The notes below the pieces were generated by a model. It saw only the letters and a list, made by a program, of their open reading frames with translations, was not told the origin of the DNA and ran no database searches. Position numbers and translations under genes: made by a program. From Bacteroidales bacterium (GTDB taxonomy: Bacteria > Bacteroidota > Bacteroidia > Bacteroidales > UBA932): a DNA stretch of 64,000 nucleotides. Of this stretch, positions 47,912 to 57,477 are shown one piece after another; positions within the stretch are counted from its first letter, which is position 1; each line of letters opens with the position of its first letter. The stretch lies in contig WOYW01000016.1 of assembly GCA_011620605.1 (NCBI GenBank), positions 1 to 64,000 of the forward strand, read 5' to 3'.

Positions 47912-48553
47912 TCAGGTAGATTGAGTTGTCCCTAAAAGCTCATTGATCACTGCCTCTACACCTTCTACCAGGATCAGGTTCTGGGCATTGACTATGTCGT
48001 ATGTGTTCAGCTCATTGACCGTGATCACTTTGGCTTTTTCCACATTACGGGACGACAGGTAAATATTGTTGTTGTTATCGGGAAGCACCATCAGGACTTT
48101 CTTTCCTTCTACCTGAAGGTTTTTGCATATAGCAATAAAATCTTTGGTTTTTGGGGCTTCCATGTTAAAAGGCTCAAGTATGGTGATGGCCTGTTCCTGT
48201 GCTTTGTAAGATAAAGCCGAACAACGGGCCAGCTGTTTAAGCTTTTTATTGAGTTTGAAACGGTAATCCCTGGGCTGAGGACCAAAGATCCTGCCGCCAC
48301 CAACAAATATCCCCGCTTTCAAACTTCCGTGGCGGGCGCCGCCGGAACCTTTTTGGCGAATGATCTTCTTGGTGCTATGGGCGATTCCCCAGCGTTCCTT
48401 AGTTTTATGGGTACCCTGGCGTTGATTGGCCAGGTATTGTTTCACATCAAGGTAGATCGCGTGGTTGTTTGGGTCTATACCAAAAACGTTATCGTCAAGA
48501 ACTACTTTCTTTCCGGAATCCTGACCGTCAATTTTGTAAACTGAAATTTCCAT
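47912..48553 (-). CDS. rplD: 50S ribosomal protein L4
   Basis: A 213-residue L4. ATG 48553 starts the conserved [10 protein letters not shown]; an upstream in-frame codon overlaps rplC and is not used. The tunnel loop is [25 protein letters not shown] (about residues 66-90) and the C-terminal half is the usual alpha/beta fold. In enterobacteria L4 represses the S10 operon through the leader; here the operon begins at rplC instead. Confidence 0.96.
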   Translation of the reverse strand: MEISVYKIDGQDSGKKVVLDDNVFGIDPNNHAIYLDVKQYLANQRQGTHKTKERWGIAHSTKKIIRQKGSGGARHGSLKAGIFVGGGRIFGPQPRDYRFKLNKKLKQLARCSALSYKAQEQAITILEPFNMEAPKTKDFIAICKNLQVEGKKVLMVLPDNNNNIYLSSRNVEKAKVITVNELNTYDIVNAQNLILVEGVEAVINELLGTTQST

Positions 48554-48557
48554 ACGA

Positions 48558-49187
48558 CTATACCTCCACAATTACATAAGAGCCATTGGCACCGGGAACT
48601 GATCCTTTAACTACTAAAAGATTGTTCTCGGGAATGATCTTAATTACCCTGAGATTGAAAATTTTTACTTTATCTCCTCCCATACGGCCGGCCAGACGTT
48701 TTCCTTTGAAAACACGGGAAGGCCATGAAGATGCTCCCAAAGAACCCGGGGCACGGAGCCGGTTGTGTTGTCCGTGAGTTTGTCCTCCCACTCCGGAAAA
48801 GCCATAGCGTTTCACAACACCCTGAAATCCTTTTCCTTTGGAAATTCCGCTCACGTCTATCCAGTCAATCAGGCTGGGATCCAGAATATCTGTCACGAAC
48901 ACAGTGTCGCCCAAGTGCAATTCTTTGTCGAAATCATTGGGGAATTCCGCCAATTTGCGCTTAGGTGTGGTATTTGCCTTTTTGAAATGGCCCTGTAGGG
49001 CCGCGCTGGTGTGCTTTTCTTTTTTCTCGTCATAGGCAAGTTGTACGGCGGCATAACCATCTCGTTCTTCCGTACGAATTTGCGTAACTACACACGGACC
49101 AGCCTCAATTACAGTGCAGGGAACGTTTTTCCCGTTACTGTCGAAAACCGAAGTCATTCCGATTTTCTTTCCAATTAATCCAGGCAT
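48558..49187 (-). CDS. rplC: 50S ribosomal protein L3
   Basis: A 209-residue L3. The start [15 protein letters not shown] and the loop [21 protein letters not shown], whose Gln is the PrmB target in other bacteria, are diagnostic, with [20 protein letters not shown] after it. It is the first gene of the cluster; no rpsJ (S10) precedes it, the neighbour being carB. Confidence 0.97.
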   Translation of the reverse strand: MPGLIGKKIGMTSVFDSNGKNVPCTVIEAGPCVVTQIRTEERDGYAAVQLAYDEKKEKHTSAALQGHFKKANTTPKRKLAEFPNDFDKELHLGDTVFVTDILDPSLIDWIDVSGISKGKGFQGVVKRYGFSGVGGQTHGQHNRLRAPGSLGASSWPSRVFKGKRLAGRMGGDKVKIFNLRVIKIIPENNLLVVKGSVPGANGSYVIVEV

Positions 49188-49227
49188 TGGTTGTTAATTT
49201 GGTGTTTATCAATAAAATGAACGTATT

Positions 49228-49278
49228 CCGCATAAAAATGCGGGCTGCAAAGATAGGTGTAATTTTGGTAAATGCAAA
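49228..49278 (-). promoter_or_regulatory. promoter and leader hairpin of the rplC operon
   Basis: A near-ideal promoter: -33 TTTG (minus strand, 49275-49278), exactly 19 nt of spacer, -7 TATCTTTG (49248-49255). The leader then carries CCGCAT-TTTT-ATGCGG (49228-49243), a 6-bp perfect hairpin. The promoter sits just after the carB stop, so the ribosomal genes are an independent unit. Confidence 0.85.
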
Positions 49279-49282
49279 AATT

Positions 49283-52200
49283 TTAATACTCCTGCCAGCT
49301 CCTGATTTGAATATCTTCAACAGATAGCGAGCAGAAAGCCGTAATAAATGCATCGGCAAGACGGGCGTTGGTCAACAGCGGGATGTTCAGGTCAATGGCT
49401 GCCCTGCGGATCTTATACCCGTTGTCCAGTTCTCCGGAAGTGAGGTTCCGCGGAATATTGACAACAAGATCTATTTCTTTGTGGTGCAACATATCCAGTG
49501 CCTGCGGATGTTTGTCGCTCTCACTGGGCCAGTATACCCGCTGGCTTGGGATCCCGTTTTCTTTCAGGAACCTGTATGTACCTCCCGTTGCATACAAACG
49601 GTATCCTTTTGTATGCAACAATGCAGCGGTGTTTAACATGTCCACTTTCTGCCGCGGTGTTCCCGTGGAAAGCAGTACATTCTTTGCCGGGATCCTGTAC
49701 CCGACGGCCAGCATGCTGATAAGTACCGCTTCCGGGGTGTCTTCGGCAATACAGCCCACTTCACCCGTAGATGCCATATCCACTCCCAGGACGGGGTCCG
49801 CTTTCTGCAGCCGGTTGAACGAAAACTGGGAAGCTTTTATACCAACATAATCCAGGTCAAATTCATTTTTTTCCGGACGTTCTACCGGAAGTCCCAGCAT
49901 GATCCGGGTTGCCATTTCAATGAAATTGATCTTAAGGACTTTGCTAACGAAGGGGAAACTGCGCGAAGCACGCAGGTTGCATTCTATGACCTTTATCTCG
50001 TTCCCTTTGGCCAGATACTGAATATTAAACGGTCCGGAGATATGCAATTCCCGGGTAATCTGGCGACTGATCCTTTTTATGCGCCTGAGGGTTTCCACGT
50101 ATAGCTTTTGCGGCGGGAACTGAATGGTAGCATCTCCGCTGTGTACCCCGGCAAATTCCACGTGTTCACTTATGGCATATGCGATGATCTCCCCATCTCT
50201 TGCCACGGCATCCATTTCCACTTCCTTGGCGTTTTCAATGAACTGGCTCACCACTACCGGGTGTTGCTTGCTGACATTGGCTGCCAGTTTCAGAAATCGC
50301 TCCATTTCTTCAAAGTTGGAACAAACGTTCATGGCTGCACCGCTCAACACGTAACTCGGTCTGACCAAAACAGGGAATCCCACTTCCTCAACAAAATGTT
50401 CGACGTCTTTCAAAGAAGAAAGTTCCTTCCAGCGGGGCTGGTCCACTCCAATACGGTCCAGCATTGCCGAAAATTTATGGCGGTCTTCTGCGTTGTCAAT
50501 ATACCGGGCAGGAGTACCAAGAATGGGAACCTGCTGCTTATCCAGGATAATGGCCAGGTTGTTGGGGATCTGACCTCCTGTGGAGATGATAACTCCTTTA
50601 GGCGTTTCCAGTTCCACGATATCCATGACCCGCTCGTTGGTCAGTTCGTCAAAATACAGGCGGTCACACATGTCGTAATCAGTGGAGACTGTTTCCGGAT
50701 TGTAATTGATCATAACCGAACGCCATCCTTCCTTGCGGATGGTCAGCAGTGCCTGTACCCCGCACCAGTCAAATTCCACGGAGCTGCCTATGCGATAGGC
50801 CCCGGATCCCAGTACAACTATGGATCTCCCGTCCTTTTCGTAATCTATATCATGTTCAGACCCGCCGTATGTAAGGTAAAGGTAATTGGTTTGGGCCGGA
50901 TATTCTGCGGCCAGCGTATCTATCTGCTTTACAACAGGGACGACTCCCAGGTTTTTTCTCAGGGAACGGATTTGCAGGGGATGCTCCTGTGTCATTTTAT
51001 TTTTCCACAAGGCCCGTGCGATCTGAAAATCGGAAAAGCCCTGCCGTTTTGCCAGTTTTAGCAAATCCCGCTGTTGCTCTCCCCATCCATCACCGTTTAT
51101 ATCATTCGGGGGGGGTGTTTTCTCCAGTTGCCTGCCAGTCTGAATGATTCCCATGAGTTTTTGCAGAAACCACCTGTCTATCCGGGTAAGGTCATAGATC
51201 TGTTCCACGGTATAACCGGCCTTCATGGCTTTGCTGATAACAAAGATCCTCATATCTGTAGGTTCCCTGAGGGCTTTGTCTATATCTTCCACAACAAGGT
51301 CCCTGTTTTCCATAAACCCGTGCATTCCCTGTCCGATCATGCGCAATCCTTTCTGGATGGTTTCTTCAAAAGTGCGTCCGATGGCCATTACCTCTCCCAC
51401 GGATTTCATGCTGCTGCCAATTTCCTTGACTATTCCCTGAAATTTACCCAGGTCCCAGCGGGGAATTTTGCACACTACATAATCAAGTGCCGGTTCAAAA
51501 AAAGCGGGAGTGGTCCGTGTAACTGAATTTTTCAATTCATGGAGCCCGTATCCCAGGGCCAGTTTGGCCGCCACAAAAGCCAACGGGTAGCCGGTAGCTT
51601 TGGAGGCCAGGGCAGACGAACGGCTTAACCGGGCATTGACCTCTATGACACGGTAGTCTTCACTGGCTGTGTCAAGGGCATACTGAATGTTACATTCTCC
51701 CACTATCCCTATATGCCTGATGATCTTAATGGCCATTTCCCTCAAATGCTGGTATTCGCTGTTATTAAGTGTCTGGGAAGGAGCCACCACTATGCTTTCA
51801 CCGGTATGAATCCCCAGGGGGTCAAAGTTCTCCATGTTGCATACCGTGATGCAATTATCGTATTTATCCCGGACAACTTCGTATTCGATTTCTTTCCAGC
51901 CTTTCAGGCTTTTCTCCACCAGTACCTGAGAAGCAAACGCAAAGGACTTTTCTGCCAAAATTGTCAATCCTTCCCGATTGTCACAAAAACCAGAGCCGAG
52001 TCCTCCCAGCGCGTAGGCCGCCCGCAATATGACGGGATATCCCAGCCTTTCTGCAGCATTTATGGCCTCTTCCATGGTATTGACTGCAACACTCTGAATG
52101 GTCTTAATATGGATCTGGTCCAGTTTTTTGACAAAAAGATCCCTATCTTCTGTTTCTATAATGGCGCTGATGGGTGTTCCCAGTACTTTCACACCGTATT

Positions 52201-52516
52201 TTTCAAAAACCCCGCATTTATAAAGTTCTACACCGCAATTCAGAGCCGTCTGTCCCCCAAAGGCAAGAAGAACACCACCCGGTTTTTCTTTTTTAATGAC
52301 CTGTTCCACAAAAAAAGGCGTAACCGGCAAAAAGTATACAGAGTCGGCAATCCCTTCTGATGTCTGAACTGTGGCAATATTGGGATTGATCAGAACCGTT
52401 TTTATGCCTTCTTCCCGAATGGCTTTCAGGGCTTGAGATCCGGAATAATCAAATTCTCCCGCCTCTCCTATCTTAAGAGCTCCCGAGCCGAGTACCAGTA
52501 TCTTCTCTATCTTCAT
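49283..52516 (-). CDS. carB: carbamoyl-phosphate synthase large subunit
   Basis: A 1077-residue synthetase subunit that makes carbamoyl phosphate from bicarbonate, ammonia and two ATP for arginine and pyrimidine synthesis. It shows the internal duplication of two ATP-grasp halves: LVLGSGALKIGEAGEFDYSG at the start and VLGSGAYRIGSSVEFDWCG at about 565. An MGS-like allosteric domain covers about 935-1077. Length is normal. It starts 4 nt after the carA stop. Confidence 0.97.
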   Translation of the reverse strand: MKIEKILVLGSGALKIGEAGEFDYSGSQALKAIREEGIKTVLINPNIATVQTSEGIADSVYFLPVTPFFVEQVIKKEKPGGVLLAFGGQTALNCGVELYKCGVFEKYGVKVLGTPISAIIETEDRDLFVKKLDQIHIKTIQSVAVNTMEEAINAAERLGYPVILRAAYALGGLGSGFCDNREGLTILAEKSFAFASQVLVEKSLKGWKEIEYEVVRDKYDNCITVCNMENFDPLGIHTGESIVVAPSQTLNNSEYQHLREMAIKIIRHIGIVGECNIQYALDTASEDYRVIEVNARLSRSSALASKATGYPLAFVAAKLALGYGLHELKNSVTRTTPAFFEPALDYVVCKIPRWDLGKFQGIVKEIGSSMKSVGEVMAIGRTFEETIQKGLRMIGQGMHGFMENRDLVVEDIDKALREPTDMRIFVISKAMKAGYTVEQIYDLTRIDRWFLQKLMGIIQTGRQLEKTPPPNDINGDGWGEQQRDLLKLAKRQGFSDFQIARALWKNKMTQEHPLQIRSLRKNLGVVPVVKQIDTLAAEYPAQTNYLYLTYGGSEHDIDYEKDGRSIVVLGSGAYRIGSSVEFDWCGVQALLTIRKEGWRSVMINYNPETVSTDYDMCDRLYFDELTNERVMDIVELETPKGVIISTGGQIPNNLAIILDKQQVPILGTPARYIDNAEDRHKFSAMLDRIGVDQPRWKELSSLKDVEHFVEEVGFPVLVRPSYVLSGAAMNVCSNFEEMERFLKLAANVSKQHPVVVSQFIENAKEVEMDAVARDGEIIAYAISEHVEFAGVHSGDATIQFPPQKLYVETLRRIKRISRQITRELHISGPFNIQYLAKGNEIKVIECNLRASRSFPFVSKVLKINFIEMATRIMLGLPVERPEKNEFDLDYVGIKASQFSFNRLQKADPVLGVDMASTGEVGCIAEDTPEAVLISMLAVGYRIPAKNVLLSTGTPRQKVDMLNTAALLHTKGYRLYATGGTYRFLKENGIPSQRVYWPSESDKHPQALDMLHHKEIDLVVNIPRNLTSGELDNGYKIRRAAIDLNIPLLTNARLADAFITAFCSLSVEDIQIRSWQEY

Positions 52517-52520
52517 AAGG

Positions 52521-53597
52521 CTATAACAATTCTATGAATTCATCAAAAATGGGCAAGGTATCTGTAGGGCCGCTGGCCGCTTCCGGATGGAACTGGGAAG
52601 TGAAGAATGGTTTTGATCTGTGCCGGATCCCTTCGTTGGTGCCGTCATTGAGGTTTGTATACAAGGGCACCCACTCATCACCCAGGCTGGCAGTATCCAG
52701 GGCAAACCCGTGATTTTGTGAAGTAATGTAACACTTCCCCGTATCTGCATGGCGTACAGGCTGGTTGTGTCCCCGATGCCCGTATTTCATTTTATAAACC
52801 TTTCCCCCTGCGGCAAGACCCAGGAGCTGGTTGCCCATACAAATGCCACATACCGGCTTGTTTCCTTCCAGAGCCTTTTTCAAATGTTTTACAATGGGCC
52901 GGCACATGGCAGGATCACCGGGTCCGTTGCTTATAAATACGCCATCGTGTTCTATTGTGTTGAAATCGTAATTCCAGGGGACCCTTATTACGGTTACTCC
53001 CCTTTTGAGCAGACAACGTATGATGTTGTGTTTGACACCACAATCCAGCAAAACAACTTTCCTGGCCCCGGGGCTCCCTTCGTAGGTTATGACCTCCCGG
53101 CAGGAAACACGTTCTACCTGGTTAATGAGGTTAGGATCGGTAAATGGTCTCTTTTGCGAGTCATCGTCTCCGATCACCAGCTTTCCTTTCATGGATCCTT
53201 TTTCACGGAGCAATTTGGTCAGGGCACGCGTATCAATGTCGTAAACACCAGGGATATTCTCCTCTTTAAGCCATTGATCCAGGCTTTCCATGGCGTTCCA
53301 GTGGCTGTACCCAGAGCTGTGATCAAAGACAACCAGACCCTCAACGTGTATTTTCTCGCTTTCCATATAGCGGGAAAGCCCGTTCTGCATCAAAGTTCTT
53401 TCGGGAACCCCGTAATTTCCAACCAGGGGGTATGTCATCACGAGGATCTGTCCTGCATAGGACGGATCCGTCAGGGACTCGGGATACCCGGTCATTGCCG
53501 TATTGAATACCACTTCCCCGGATACGGATCTTTCATAACCGAATGATCTCCCCTCATATACTGTCCCGTCTTCCAGAATGATTCGTGCTTTGCTCAT
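52521..53597 (-). CDS. carA: carbamoyl-phosphate synthase small subunit
   Basis: A 358-residue glutaminase subunit that delivers ammonia to CarB. The N-terminal domain starts ARIILEDGTVYEGRSFG; the class I amidotransferase half has the nucleophile Cys in CGICMGNQLLGLA (about 243) and the His/Glu pair in SQFHPEAASGP (about 338). carA-carB form an operon. Confidence 0.97.
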   Translation of the reverse strand: MSKARIILEDGTVYEGRSFGYERSVSGEVVFNTAMTGYPESLTDPSYAGQILVMTYPLVGNYGVPERTLMQNGLSRYMESEKIHVEGLVVFDHSSGYSHWNAMESLDQWLKEENIPGVYDIDTRALTKLLREKGSMKGKLVIGDDDSQKRPFTDPNLINQVERVSCREVITYEGSPGARKVVLLDCGVKHNIIRCLLKRGVTVIRVPWNYDFNTIEHDGVFISNGPGDPAMCRPIVKHLKKALEGNKPVCGICMGNQLLGLAAGGKVYKMKYGHRGHNQPVRHADTGKCYITSQNHGFALDTASLGDEWVPLYTNLNDGTNEGIRHRSKPFFTSQFHPEAASGPTDTLPIFDEFIELL

Positions 53598-53618
53598 TTT
53601 TTTATACTAAAAACCGCG

Positions 53619-53626
53619 CAAAGTTA
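53619..53626 (-). promoter_or_regulatory. -7 box of the carAB operon
   Basis: TAACTTTG on the minus strand, 21 nt before the carA ATG and 14 nt past the stop of the upstream GH3 gene. No perfect -33 TTTG. No pyrimidine or arginine regulatory motif is recognisable in the short spacer. Confidence 0.55.
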
Positions 53627-53640
53627 GGAAAAAGGATCCA

Positions 53641-55815
53641 TTAAGAACGGATTGAAATGGTTTTTCTAAGTTTAATATCCCGGGATGAAGTTCCCAGTAA
53701 AAGTTCAATTTTACCGGGGTCGGGAACCCACTCGTCAGTCGTCTCATTCCAATATTGTAGTCTTTCGGCAGGGATTTCCAATGTGACTTTGGCAGATTCA
53801 CCAGGAGCCAACGATACCCTTTTGAAAGCTTTCAATTCTTTTTCAGGCCATTCCACATTGGATTCGGGCCTGTGTACATATAACTGCACAACCTCTTCTG
53901 AAGCATAATTTCCCGTGTTTTTCAGTTGGAACGTTACTTTTATCACTTCCCGGGTATCGTAAATTTCTTTTCCCGTTTCCATGGAAGCATAACCGAAAGT
54001 CGTATAGGACAAACCGTGACCGAACGGATAGAGAGGGTCGATCTTCTGGGCATTAAACCACCGGTACCCCACGTAAATATCCTCGGTATAAAGAGCTTTG
54101 TCAAAATTCGGGTAAGTTTTCAATGCGTAAGCCGGAGAATCCTCCAGTCGTACCGGGAAGGTAAAGGGAAGCTTCCCGGAAGGCACTACGTTGCCCAGCA
54201 ATACATCGGCCAGGGCATTCCCGCCTTCAGATCCGTTGAACCAGGATACCAGTATGGCGGGAGAGCAAGCTTCTATTGTTGTAAGATTTACGGGAGCTCC
54301 GGTTACCACCACGGTTACGATCCGGGGATTGACTTCCGCAATTTTCTTTATCAACTCGTCCTGCAACGAAGGCAGAATGATGTTCATTCTGTCGGCTCCT
54401 TCCGTTTCCACTTCACGGTTGTTCCCTGCAAAGAAAAGCACCAGATCGGCTCCGGAGGCGGCTTCCAACGCTTCGGCAAGTAACGTTTCATCCAGTTTCG
54501 CCCCGGCTGTGGCACTGCCGGAAAGCATGCCTCCCGTTCCGGTCAGCATAACACCCCCCAAAATGCCTCCGCGTTCACGGTCTTTCCGGGAAAAACTTTC
54601 GTATCCCCGGGCAAAGACCAAAGATGTCCTATCCCCGATCTTTTTCTGCAAAGCTTCCAGTGGTGTCACTTCGTAACGGGCTTTCACACCGGCCCCGATG
54701 CCTCCTGTGGCATGTTTGCGTATGGCATTGTCCCCGATCACGGCAATTTTGCTGTGTTTTTCAATATCAAGTGGAAGCAGGTCGTCTTTGTTCTTAAGCA
54801 ATACTATGGCTTTGGTTGCAATTTCATAGACCATCCGACCGTGTTCGGGTGTACTGACGGCTGTTTCATGGGATGTTTCCTCCACCGTATCAATGTTCAG
54901 CCGCACCCGCAGGATATTGGCCACTTTCTGATCGATCACCTCTTCCGGGACGGCTCCGCTGCGGACCGAGTCAAGTAGAGCCTGGCCAAAGAACCTGCCA
55001 CCCGGCATTTCCACATCCAGACCGGCCAGTGCGGATTTTACGGTACTGTGTGTCCCGCCCCAGTCAGATATGACCATTCCCCGGAAGCCCCATTCTTCAC
55101 GCAATATCCGATTTAGCAGCATTTCGTTTTCGGCACACCACGACCCGTCCACTTTGTTGTAGGCGGCCATAACTCCCCAGGCTCCGGCTTCTTCCACGGC
55201 AGCACGGAAAGGCGGCAGATAGACCTCCCGCATGGCACGTTCGCTTACCCGTACATCTACCATACCCCGGTTGTTTTCCTGGTTATTCAGAGCGTAATGC
55301 TTTATGCAGGCGGCAGCCCCGTTATCCTGAACACCATGCACGTAACCTACTGCCAGGCGGGCACTCAAAAAGGGATCTTCGCTAAAATACTCATACGTTC
55401 TGCCCCCTGTGGGGATCCGCTGAATATTTATAGCCGGGCCGAGTATCATGTCTTTCCCGCGTGTCCTGGCTTCCTCTGCCATCCCTTTTCCGTAAAGCCG
55501 GGCCATCTCTTCGCTCCAGGTAGCCGCCAGGGCAGAGCCGGTAGGAAAGAAAGTCGCCGAGTCTGTGGTCAGTCGCAGAGGAGCCCATGAATGGGTTTCC
55601 AGTTCTTCACGGATCCCGAACGGACCGTCTGCGTATTTTATGGGTGCGATGTTCAATCGTTCCACACCGGAAGAAGTAAACATGGTCTGACCGTGCAGCA
55701 TACCTACTTTTTCTTCAAGTGTCATCTGCTCAGTAAGTTCGTGTATTTGTGTTTCAATATCAACGTGGCATGCGGACAGAATGCAAGTACAAAGTAATAA
55801 GAGTGTATTTTTCAT
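53641..55815 (-). CDS. GH3 beta-glucosidase/xylosidase-type lipoprotein
   Basis: A 724-residue retaining exo-beta-glycosidase. The lipoprotein signal is CTCILSAC, placing it in the periplasm or on the outer membrane. The (alpha/beta)8 domain holds the nucleophile Asp in MVISDWGGTHS (about 249); the second domain has FAGNNREVETEGADR with the candidate acid/base; the last about 80 residues are a fibronectin-III-like domain (VTFQLKNTGNYASEEVVQLY). Substrate: beta-glucoside or beta-xyloside, not decided by sequence reading. It is alone upstream of carA. Confidence 0.92.
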   Translation of the reverse strand: MKNTLLLLCTCILSACHVDIETQIHELTEQMTLEEKVGMLHGQTMFTSSGVERLNIAPIKYADGPFGIREELETHSWAPLRLTTDSATFFPTGSALAATWSEEMARLYGKGMAEEARTRGKDMILGPAINIQRIPTGGRTYEYFSEDPFLSARLAVGYVHGVQDNGAAACIKHYALNNQENNRGMVDVRVSERAMREVYLPPFRAAVEEAGAWGVMAAYNKVDGSWCAENEMLLNRILREEWGFRGMVISDWGGTHSTVKSALAGLDVEMPGGRFFGQALLDSVRSGAVPEEVIDQKVANILRVRLNIDTVEETSHETAVSTPEHGRMVYEIATKAIVLLKNKDDLLPLDIEKHSKIAVIGDNAIRKHATGGIGAGVKARYEVTPLEALQKKIGDRTSLVFARGYESFSRKDRERGGILGGVMLTGTGGMLSGSATAGAKLDETLLAEALEAASGADLVLFFAGNNREVETEGADRMNIILPSLQDELIKKIAEVNPRIVTVVVTGAPVNLTTIEACSPAILVSWFNGSEGGNALADVLLGNVVPSGKLPFTFPVRLEDSPAYALKTYPNFDKALYTEDIYVGYRWFNAQKIDPLYPFGHGLSYTTFGYASMETGKEIYDTREVIKVTFQLKNTGNYASEEVVQLYVHRPESNVEWPEKELKAFKRVSLAPGESAKVTLEIPAERLQYWNETTDEWVPDPGKIELLLGTSSRDIKLRKTISIRS

Positions 55816-55819
55816 ACGG

Positions 55820-55827
55820 CAAATATA
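55820..55827 (-). promoter_or_regulatory. putative -7 box of the GH3 gene
   Basis: TATATTTG on the minus strand, 4 nt before the ATG at 55815. A second TATATTTG on the plus strand (55849-55856) faces the pseudogene on the other side, so this 72-bp spacer appears to hold divergent promoters. Confidence 0.5.
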
Positions 55828-55887
55828 ATAATTCAGAAAACAAAAATGTATATTTGTGAGTAAGCTAACAACTTAACCTGATTGATA

Positions 55888-56449
55888 ATGAAACGCCTGT
55901 ACATTTTCACGCTGCTATTGTTTTCCGGATTGGCCCTTCATGCGCAAAGACCATATTTTTGTATTACGGGAACGACGGAGAAACTTCCGGTTATACCCGG
56001 ATTACCGTAAAAAATGTTGAAGAATCTAACGGAAATTACTCCATACATCTGTCTTTGCCAGCGACCGTCAGCTTTTGTTCGAGCCTGCAGATATGACCGT
56101 TTCTATAGAAAATGGCAATGTTTCTGCATCATTCGGTACCGTTGGTATCATGGGGGTTCCCGGAGATGTTCCCCATATTCGGTCACGCCTGGCTGTAGGT
56201 CAGGAACTGTCTTTTACATCTGAGATCCTGTCTCACAAAGTTACCGGACGTGAAGAACTGAAAACACCGGCCGGAACATTTAAGTGTTACATTGTTGAAA
56301 TGACAACCGAAGCCCGTGTTTTTGGCTGCAGATCCACGTCCACAACACGCAATTGGTACGCCCGGGGCCTGGGAAGTATTAAATCCGAAACCCTGGATGA
56401 AAACAGGAATATTACCGGATCACAAATTTTAGTAAAACTGGAGAACTGA
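55888..56449 (+). pseudogene. TapB/DUF3108-like secreted protein, two frameshifts
   Basis: The gene begins with ATG 55888 and a clean signal peptide (MKRLYIFTLLLFSGLALHAQ), but that frame stops at about 56008. The continuation (FLYYGNDGETSGYTRITVKN) is in a second frame from about 55956, and after about 56050 the protein goes on in a third frame (VFASDRQLLFEPADMTVS) to 56449. Each switch equals the loss of one base. The last part (PAGTFKCYIVE, TRNWYARGLGSIKSE) matches the TapB/DUF3108-like family of Bacteroidota, which often sits beside OmpA-type genes. Sequencing error is possible but two neighbours are also damaged. Confidence 0.75.
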
Positions 56450-56451
56450 AA

Positions 56452-57359
56452 ATGAAACGTTTACTGATTACCCTTATGATACTTGGCCTGGCATGCACTA
56501 CAACCCAGGCACAATCCATTCTTCGCCGGCTGGAAAGAGCGGCAAGAACCACTGCAGAACGTACAGCGGAACGAAAAGTAGAAGAAAAGGTGGAGGAAGG
56601 TGTTTCGAAAGCCCTGGATGAAGCGTTTGAAGAAGGAGAAAAGAAAGAGCAGAAAGACGGACAGACGGACAGGAAGAAGACCGCGATAACCAAGAAAAGA
56701 CAGACCGTCCGGTTTCCCGGAGGGCCGTTCAAAACCATGACCTGGTGTACGATGACTGGGACCTGGAAGAAGAGGACAGAGAAATGATCAAACGGACAGG
56801 GCAATCCGGATCCTACGGGCGTGCCTCTGACAGCCCCGGCAGAAGCCAGGCGTCTGCTTCCGGTCAGGCCCCAACCTCGGCAAGTCCCCAAAGCAGAAGG
56901 GCCCAGATGGAATGGGCAAAATCCGACTTTGTGGCCGGGGATGAGATCTTCTTTGAAGACAACCTGGCCGGAGAACAGCTTGGAGAGTTTCCCTCCCGCT
57001 GGGACATTATTGAAGGGAATGCCGAGGTAGTGCGCATTGACGGCGTACGTATTATTAACCTGCCCAATATGGCAGCCCCGCAGTGTATGATCCTGGGCCA
57101 GGGCTGGGCCGTTCCCAACACCACCTACATCAGGAACATCCGCATAGCCAAAGGAGCCGTACCCCTGTACGACCGGATGATGCAGGACGGAAAGTTCATC
57201 AGCTACGGAATCACCTTTGACACGGGCAAGAGCGTTATCAAGCCCGAGTCGGCCGGAGAGCTGAACCGGATCGTGCAACTGCTCAAAGAAAACCATTCCC
57301 TGCGCTTTAGCGTGGAAGGCCGCGCCAAAAACCGCCGTGTGGAATTCGTGAAATTATAG
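56452..57359 (+). pseudogene. OmpA-family outer-membrane protein, frameshifted and internally deleted
   Basis: ATG 56452 starts a signal peptide and an A/R/E/K-rich coiled stretch. Between about 56640 and 56700 the frame moves by one base; afterwards YDDWDLEEEDRE to RRVEFVKL is read in another frame to 57359. Compared with the family as I know it, the lectin-like middle (after GNAEVVRIDG) is mostly gone, and the OmpA domain jumps from SLRFSVEG straight to RAKNRRVEFVKL, losing the NxxLSxxRA peptidoglycan-binding core. It is unlikely to anchor to the wall. It begins 2 nt after the TapB-like pseudogene, a likely former operon. Confidence 0.75.
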
Positions 57360-57382
57360 CTCGTGCATACCATTTTCCTGGA

Positions 57383-57420
57383 AAATCCGGGTTTTGCGGG
57401 TAACCCCGGAACCCGGGTTT
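57383..57420. terminator. terminator-like hairpin after the OmpA pseudogene
   Basis: AAATCCGGGTT (57383-57393) pairs with AACCCGGGTTT (57410-57420), allowing one G-U pair, with an inner GGGT/ACCC pairing. The U-run is short. Confidence 0.5.
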
Positions 57421-57477
57421 CTGTTATTTTCAGCTGTTGAAAATGCGACCACTTCGGATCTGGCTACTTTGATATAA

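Noticed and set aside
50108-51061. Long open frame on the plus strand inside carB
   Set aside because: It is antisense to a fully conserved carB, shows no domain, and such open frames are common opposite genes with this codon use.
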